Assembly (NCBI GenBank): GCA_934693235.1
Contig: CAKUUY010000004.1
Span: forward strand, 49,839 to 113,838
Source of the DNA: an uncultured Candidatus Melainabacteria bacterium
GTDB lineage: Bacteria; Cyanobacteriota; Vampirovibrionia; Gastranaerophilales; Gastranaerophilaceae
Direction: 5' to 3'
Length of the DNA: 64,000 nucleotides
Shown here: piece after piece, positions 60,878 to 64,000 of the stretch
Position numbering within the stretch: position 1 is the stretch's first letter
How the letters are laid out: each line of letters starts with the position of its first letter
Made by a program: the position numbers and the translations under genes
Notes under the pieces: generated by a model
Told to the model about the DNA's origin: nothing
The model's input: only the letters and a program-made list of their open reading frames with translations
The model's database searches: none

Positions 60878-60946
60878 GTGATTATTAATACAGAAGAACT
60901 AGTAATAATCTTCTTGATATTACTAGTTCTAAAATCACATCAATAG
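60878..60946 (+). CDS. Putative 22-residue hydrophobic type I toxin
   Basis: GTG start with AAAGGGGG 7 bases upstream, close to the full anti-Shine-Dalgarno complement. The peptide begins MIINTEEL, has a hydrophobic core LVIIFLILLVL and ends KSHQ: one short membrane helix with an acidic N-side and basic C-side, typical of type I toxins. Inside the ORF a perfect 13-bp inverted repeat (AGAACTAGTAATA at 60897-60909, TATTACTAGTTCT at 60920-60932) makes the mRNA fold. Function is inferred from layout; no named family is matched. Confidence 0.5.
   Translation: MIINTEELVIIFLILLVLKSHQ
60897..60932 (+). repeat. 13-bp perfect inverted repeat inside toxin ORF
   Basis: The arms are 60897-60909 and 60920-60932 with a 10-base loop. 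The equivalent hairpin in copy 2 (61305-61340) has different bases but keeps outer pairing. Confidence 0.85.
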
Positions 60947-60956
60947 GGCTTTTAAT

Positions 60957-60978
60957 GGGGCAAGGTGGTACTTGCTCC
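60957..60978 (+). terminator. Terminator-like hairpin of toxin mRNA, copy 1
   Basis: GGGGCAAG (60957-60964), a 6-base loop and CTTGCTCC (60971-60978) with one G-T pair. The outer arms AGGGC/GCCCT extend it, and TTTATATTT follows. The equivalent in copy 2 is 61369-61390. Confidence 0.65.
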
Positions 60979-60993
60979 GCCCTTTATATTTAC

Positions 60994-61021
60994 ATTATAA
61001 CATATTTTTTACCGTTTTCAA
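60994..61021 (-). promoter_or_regulatory. Antisense RNA promoter, copy 1
   Basis: On the minus strand TTGAAA (complement of 61016-61021), 16 bases, TATAAT (complement of 60994-60999). The start would be near 60987, so the RNA runs leftward through the terminator and the toxin ORF. No ORF is found on this strand. Confidence 0.65.
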
Positions 61022-61182
61022 CCCCATGTGTTAATATTGCAAACTTTTTTAGAAATATTACAGTAAATAAATGATTAAAATTTAAAAATTTTTGCTACAA
61101 TAAAACTAAGGGTAAGCCCTTAATCATCATCTTTTGCTCAACGGCACAGACTTCAAATCTTACAACCGGTAGAGAAAGGAGG

Positions 61183-61279
61183 GCGGATTTTCGGTAGGGC
61201 GCCGCGTGAGCGCTAAGCGAACCCAGCCCGTAAGGTGGAGCCGGACGTTACTCCGGCGATAACCCGAATAATCCGATTT
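61183..61279 (+). ncRNA. GC-rich structured element inside copy 2
   Basis: Nested complementarity: CGGATT/AATCCG closing stem (61184-61189, 61270-61275) continued by TTCGG/CCGAA with a 1-base bulge; GGGC/GCCC (61197-61200, 61226-61229); and GCCGGA/TCCGGC (61240-61245, 61252-61257). This predicts a three-way-junction-like fold of about 92 bases. Its base composition is far richer in GC than its surroundings. Family unknown. Confidence 0.5.
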
Positions 61280-61293
61280 AATAGGAAATCAGT

Positions 61294-61353
61294 ATTACTG
61301 AAAAAGCGCTAATGCTTATCCTGCTGATAATTATAGCGCTTAAATTCAACTAA
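61294..61353 (+). CDS. Possible second hydrophobic peptide, start codon uncertain
   Basis: The frame is ITEKALMLILLIIIALKFN, aligning with copy 1 (TEELVIIFLILLVLK). No ATG/GTG/TTG occurs at the equivalent position; candidates are ATT at 61294 (AGGA 7 bases upstream) or an internal ATG at 61312. An in-frame TAA-TAG lies just upstream at 61279-61284. It may be inactive, or may use the structured insert for translation. Confidence 0.3.
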   Translation: MTEKALMLILLIIIALKFN

Positions 61354-61474
61354 TATAGGGCTTTTAATGGGGCAAGGTGGTACTTGCTCCGCCCTTTATA
61401 TTCATATTATAACATATTTTTTACCGTTTTCAACCCCATGTTATAAAATAAAAAACATTTCTTTTTTTCTATGT

Positions 61475-61480
61475 TACAAT
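61475..61480 (+). promoter_or_regulatory. -10 box of ROK kinase gene (TGTTACAAT)
   Basis: TGT plus TACAAT, 27 bases before the ATG, with GAGGGAG as ribosome binding site. Confidence 0.6.
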
Positions 61481-61507
61481 AAATTTATTAATTAGAGGGA
61501 GAACAAT

Positions 61508-62461
61508 ATGGTTAAAAATAGAATTGGTATTGATGTAGGCGGAACAAATGTTAAATTAGCTCTTGTAAATGACAAGGGTGAAATTAAATATTCAAATTCT
61601 GTTCCTACTCGTGCAGAAATGGGTTATGAATATACTGTTGAAAATATTAAACAAGCTATTTATGATTTGTTGAAAGAAACTAAGCTTGAAGCTAAAGATA
61701 TTGAGGGAATTGGTTTTGGTTTCCCCGGACAAGTTGATTACAAAGCAGGAATTGTTCGTAATGCGCCGAATATTCCGGGGTGGGTTGAAGTTCCTATTGC
61801 AAAATTGATTGAAGATGAATTTCACATTCCGACTCGTGTAGATAATGACGTTAGGTGTGCTGCATTAGGAGAACTTAACTATGGTGCAGGTAAGGGCTGT
61901 GAAAATTTGATTTGTATCACTGTTGGAACCGGCATTGGTTCAGGTTTGATTATTAACGGCAAACTTGTACGAGGCGCGTCAAATGCTGCCGGAGAAATCG
62001 GACATATCAAACTACAAATGCATGGTGGCCCTCTTTGCGGTTGCGGCGATGAGGGATGTTTGGAAGCTTTTGCTTCAGGTCCGTCAATTGTTGCGATGGC
62101 AGAAGATTATATTAAAGGCGGAAAATCGGCTAAATTCCGAGAAATTGCAAACGGAGCACCTATTACACCTTACATCGTTTGCAAAGCTGCAAACGCAGGT
62201 GACCCTGTTGCACAAAGAATTTTCACAATAATGGGTGAATACATCGGATTTGGAATGGCTAGTGTAGTAAATCTTCTAAATCCCGAAAAAATCATCGTTG
62301 GTGGTGGTGTTGCAGATGCCGGAGATTTCTTGATTAATCCGCTAAAAGAAACATTAAGAAAACGAGCTATGAAAATTGCCGGTTCAGCAGTAGACGTAGT
62401 TTCTGCAGAATTGGGGAACACAGCCGGTGTAATCGGTGCAAGTTTGTTGATTGAAAGTTAA
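61508..62461 (+). CDS. ROK-family sugar kinase (glucokinase-like)
   Basis: A 317-residue ROK protein. ATP motif IGIDVGGTNVKLALV (residues 6-20), RVDNDVRCAALGE with the catalytic Asp, GTGIGSGLI, EIGHIKLQ, and the zinc motif CGCGDEGCLEAFASG. There is no N-terminal HTH, so it is an enzyme rather than a repressor; glucose is the most likely substrate. GAGGGAG lies 5-7 bases before the ATG. Confidence 0.92.
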   Translation: MVKNRIGIDVGGTNVKLALVNDKGEIKYSNSVPTRAEMGYEYTVENIKQAIYDLLKETKLEAKDIEGIGFGFPGQVDYKAGIVRNAPNIPGWVEVPIAKLIEDEFHIPTRVDNDVRCAALGELNYGAGKGCENLICITVGTGIGSGLIINGKLVRGASNAAGEIGHIKLQMHGGPLCGCGDEGCLEAFASGPSIVAMAEDYIKGGKSAKFREIANGAPITPYIVCKAANAGDPVAQRIFTIMGEYIGFGMASVVNLLNPEKIIVGGGVADAGDFLINPLKETLRKRAMKIAGSAVDVVSAELGNTAGVIGASLLIES

Positions 62462-62465
62462 TTAT

Positions 62466-62533
62466 TAAACGTGGATAAGAAAATAAGTAAATAGGTGAAT
62501 AAGTTCGTTACGGGCGCTACGCACCAAAATTAA
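62466..62533 (+). repeat. GTGAATAAG family, partial copy
   Basis: GATAAGAAAATAAGTAAATAG, GTGAATAAGTTCG, then GGCGCTACGCACCAAAAT. One arm and part of the core are present, as at 22166-22236. Confidence 0.75.
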
Positions 62534-62536
62534 CAC

Positions 62537-62752
62537 TTAAACAGACTTTACAAGTTCATTAATATCGACATTTAAAGCCCTTGCAATATCAATTACTTTT
62601 AATATTGTGGGGTTTTGTCGTGCAGTTTCAATATAGCTGATTGTCATTCGTGAAGTTTCAACAAGCTCCGCAAGTTGTTCTTGCGACAACCCGCTTTTCA
62701 TTCTTGCAAACTTTATATTCAAACCCAATGTTTTCAAACGATTATTATCCAT
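62537..62752 (-). CDS. Small XRE-family HTH regulator
   Basis: A 71-residue single-domain protein: NIKFARMKSGLSQEQLAELVETSRMTISYIETARQNPTILKVIDIARAL. It resembles the stand-alone YozG/HipB-like small Cro/CI regulators. TAGAAT (complement of 62759-62764) ends exactly 6 bases before the ATG and no ribosome binding site is present, so the mRNA is probably leaderless, like the other XRE gene at 6407. It is divergent from the pilin-like gene. Confidence 0.87.
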   Translation of the reverse strand: MDNNRLKTLGLNIKFARMKSGLSQEQLAELVETSRMTISYIETARQNPTILKVIDIARALNVDINELVKSV

Positions 62753-62859
62753 GTCTTTATTCTATAGAGTTGACTAAAATAAAACTATAAGATATAATAA
62801 AATTATGATTAATATATTAATCATATATAAAATAAATCTTACATTTTAAATATGTAAAC

Positions 62860-62888
62860 TTGACCTAAAATACTTGTATTGTTACAAT
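62860..62888 (+). promoter_or_regulatory. Promoter of pilin-like gene
   Basis: TTGACC (62860-62865), 17 bases, TACAAT (62883-62888). GATGTAATACATC just after it (62891-62903) is a perfect 6-bp-arm palindrome at the start of the transcript, a possible operator. AGAGGA precedes the ATG. Confidence 0.7.
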
Positions 62889-62925
62889 AGTGATGTAATA
62901 CATCATAATATAAAGAGGAATAAAT

Positions 62926-63714
62926 ATGCACAAAAAAGATTTGACATATAAAAACTTATTTTCATTCAAAAATTTTGGATTTACGTTAGCAGAAGTTTTA
63001 ATAACACTTGCTATAATCGGTGTAGTTGCAGCAATGACACTACCGACATTGATACAAAATCAACAAAAAAGGTCTCTTGAAGTTGCTACACAAAAGTTTT
63101 ATTCCAACATTTCACAAGCAATAAAAAAATATATGGCCGACGAAGGGTATGAAGATTTGAGAAATAGTCCATTGGAGTTTAGTTGGGATGAAAATTTAAG
63201 TGACGAAGAAAATTATGCAAATAATGCAAAAGCTCAAAAAGTATGCGAAGATTTTATTCAGAAATATCTAAAAGTTGTAAAAGTTTGTGAAGATGGATGT
63301 TTTGCAGATAATTATACAACGCAAAATGGCGAAATATCTTATGCTATTGGTACAAAATCAGAAGAGAAATACTACACAGGGAAATTTGTACTAGCAGATG
63401 GTAGCGTAATGGATATTCGAAGTTATAGTGATTGGCCAATAGAATTATATGTTGATATTAATGGACGAAAAGGACCAAATAAAGTAGGATATGATTTATG
63501 GAGCATGAATACATTTTACGATGGTTCTATAGACGAAAGTGGACTTAATCCAGAATGTAAAAAAGATAATGAATATTGTTATTGGTGGGGGCATTCCCCA
63601 AAAGAAATAAGAGATAGCCGTTTTAATAAATGTAAAGGAAACAGTGGTGGTATTAATAATTACGGTGGATGTTTCGGACACTTTTTAGAGAACGGATTTA
63701 AGTTTGATTATTAG
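62926..63714 (+). CDS. Type IV pilin-like/type II pseudopilin protein
   Basis: A 262-residue protein. After a 22-residue basic leader comes the prepilin site FGFTLAEVLITLAIIGVVAAMTLP: peptidase cleavage after Gly, Phe+1, Glu+5, then the hydrophobic helix. The C-terminal domain has several cysteines (CEDGC, CKKDNEYC, CKGNSGG, GCFGHF) that may form disulfides, and a YVDINGRKGPNKVGYD segment typical of this lineage's pseudopilins. It would be exported and assembled into a pilus or secretion pseudopilus. Confidence 0.9.
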   Translation: MHKKDLTYKNLFSFKNFGFTLAEVLITLAIIGVVAAMTLPTLIQNQQKRSLEVATQKFYSNISQAIKKYMADEGYEDLRNSPLEFSWDENLSDEENYANNAKAQKVCEDFIQKYLKVVKVCEDGCFADNYTTQNGEISYAIGTKSEEKYYTGKFVLADGSVMDIRSYSDWPIELYVDINGRKGPNKVGYDLWSMNTFYDGSIDESGLNPECKKDNEYCYWWGHSPKEIRDSRFNKCKGNSGGINNYGGCFGHFLENGFKFDY

Positions 63715-64000
63715 ATAGATTTATCTCCCCGAGGGGGGAGAAGAAAAGTTTACTGTAACTGTCATTGCGAAGCGAAAAGGTGTAAAGATGTTGTTAAAAA
63801 TTGTTGAATATACGCTGTAGCAATCTCATTCAATTTAATATAATGGGATTACTACGTCGCTGTTTCTCCTTTCCAGCTTTACAATTTTTATCAAACTTTT
63901 CCGCTCCTCGTAATGACAGTTTCGTTGTTGGGTTAGTGTCTTGAAATTACTTCTCGCTCGTAACTGCCATTCATATAGCTAACGCAAATATGAATTTCGT
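63715..64000. repeat. Inverted-repeat element and hairpin after the pilin gene
   Basis: No gene is seen. 63723-63740 is a TCTCCCC/GGGGAGA hairpin. 63757-63921 is bounded by ACTGTCATTGCGAAGCGAAAAG and CTTTTCCGCTCCTCGTAATGACAGT, imperfect terminal inverted repeats. Its first 77 bases are identical in inverse to 42641-42717. Confidence 0.8.

Larger units (their letters stand above)
60772..61033. other. Candidate type I toxin-antitoxin locus, copy 1
   Basis: Order: extended -10 TGCTACAAT (60781-60789); predicted start near 60796, directly at the hairpin TAAGGG-TAAG-CCCTTA (60795-60810); an 80-base leader; AAAGGGGGTGAT ribosome binding site; a 22-codon hydrophobic ORF (60878-60946); a terminator-like hairpin (GGGGCAAG/CTTGCTCC, with outer AGGGC/GCCCT); and a convergent antisense promoter. 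This is the layout of txpA/RatA-type modules. Flanks are almost identical to copy 2. Confidence 0.6.
61086..61440. other. Candidate type I toxin-antitoxin locus, copy 2
   Basis: The 5' flank (from TGCTACAAT at 61093 to GAGAAAGGAGG at 61182) and 3' flank (from GGGCTTTTAATGGGG to the antisense promoter) match copy 1 almost base for base. The core differs: about 95 GC-rich bases are inserted after the ribosome binding site, then a diverged ORF. The antisense promoter is at 61406-61433 (TTGAAA, 16 bases, TATAAT, minus strand). Confidence 0.55.

Noticed and set aside
60794..60888. The 60.8-61.4 kb duplication as a simple insertion sequence or MITE
   Set aside because: It has no long terminal inverted repeats or target duplication visible; instead it has ordered promoters, ribosome binding site, ORF and terminator hairpin in both copies.
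61183..61279. tRNA gene
   Set aside because: It is GC-rich and structured, but there is no cloverleaf, no T-loop GTTCRA box and no CCA-compatible acceptor stem.

Overview
The window reads as chromosome of an AT-rich, Gram-negative, probably host-associated bacterium. It carries lipid A genes (lpxC, lpxD, lpxA, fabZ), a heptose adenylyltransferase, a beta-barrel autotransporter and diaminopimelate genes. A type IV-pilin-like protein with the N-terminus GFTLAEVLITLAIIG, the very AT-rich code and several lineage-type hypothetical proteins suggest a non-photosynthetic cyanobacterial relative (Vampirovibrionia/Melainabacteria, Gastranaerophilales-like). That assignment is inference from protein character, not from a marker search. 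Density is about one gene per kb on both strands, and no rRNA, tRNA, CRISPR array or prophage was recognised.

Layout. 1-1.96 kb: dapF end, rpsF, ssb, rpsR and a terminator. 2-4.9 kb: two membrane/TPR unknowns and a CinA C-terminal domain. 4.9-7.5 kb: dnaB, a small XRE regulator and a helical-repeat protein. 7.8-13.4 kb: a 1,863-residue Pmp-like autotransporter. 14.3-16.3 kb: TSCPD protein and an ABC-F ATPase. 16.7-29.1 kb: a divergent 14-gene cluster resembling aryl polyene (APE) biosynthesis: two ACPs, acyltransferase and chain-length factor leftward; KS-dehydratase fusion, ketoreductase, KS, COG4648-like membrane protein, ligase-dehydratase fusion, thioesterase, LolA-like carrier, MMPL exporter, methyltransferase and LpxL-like acyltransferase rightward. 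29-36 kb: regulators, CrcB, nfo-like, gph and engB, small proteins, an EF-hand protein. 36-47.6 kb: ribE/ribBA, GNAT, a MotA/OmpA-like pair resembling ZorAB, DUF711, Fe-ADH, adenine deaminase, CDF transporter, AlkD. 47.9-53.4 kb: ispF, recJ, a RelE-like/XRE toxin-antitoxin pair, asd. 53.5-60.7 kb: heptose adenylyltransferase, lpxD, lpxC, fabZ, an unknown, lpxA, M29 aminopeptidase. 60.8-61.4 kb: two tandem copies of what looks like a type I toxin-antitoxin locus. 61.5-64 kb: ROK kinase, XRE regulator, pilin-like protein.

Three themes stand out. First, the tandem locus at 60.77-61.44 kb: near-identical flanks (extended -10, 5'-end hairpin, terminator hairpin, strong antisense promoter) around diverged cores that encode tiny hydrophobic peptides and keep a hairpin with compensatory changes. 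Second, the APE-like cluster has two enzyme fusions and several in-frame insertions of dispersed repeat DNA, and its two arms start from a 14-bp symmetrical leaderless promoter. Third, dispersed palindromic repeats fill most gaps, occupy every junction of the lpx block, and in places supply start or stop codons. At least seven genes have an extended -10 box ending exactly 6-7 bases before the start codon, which indicates leaderless transcripts.
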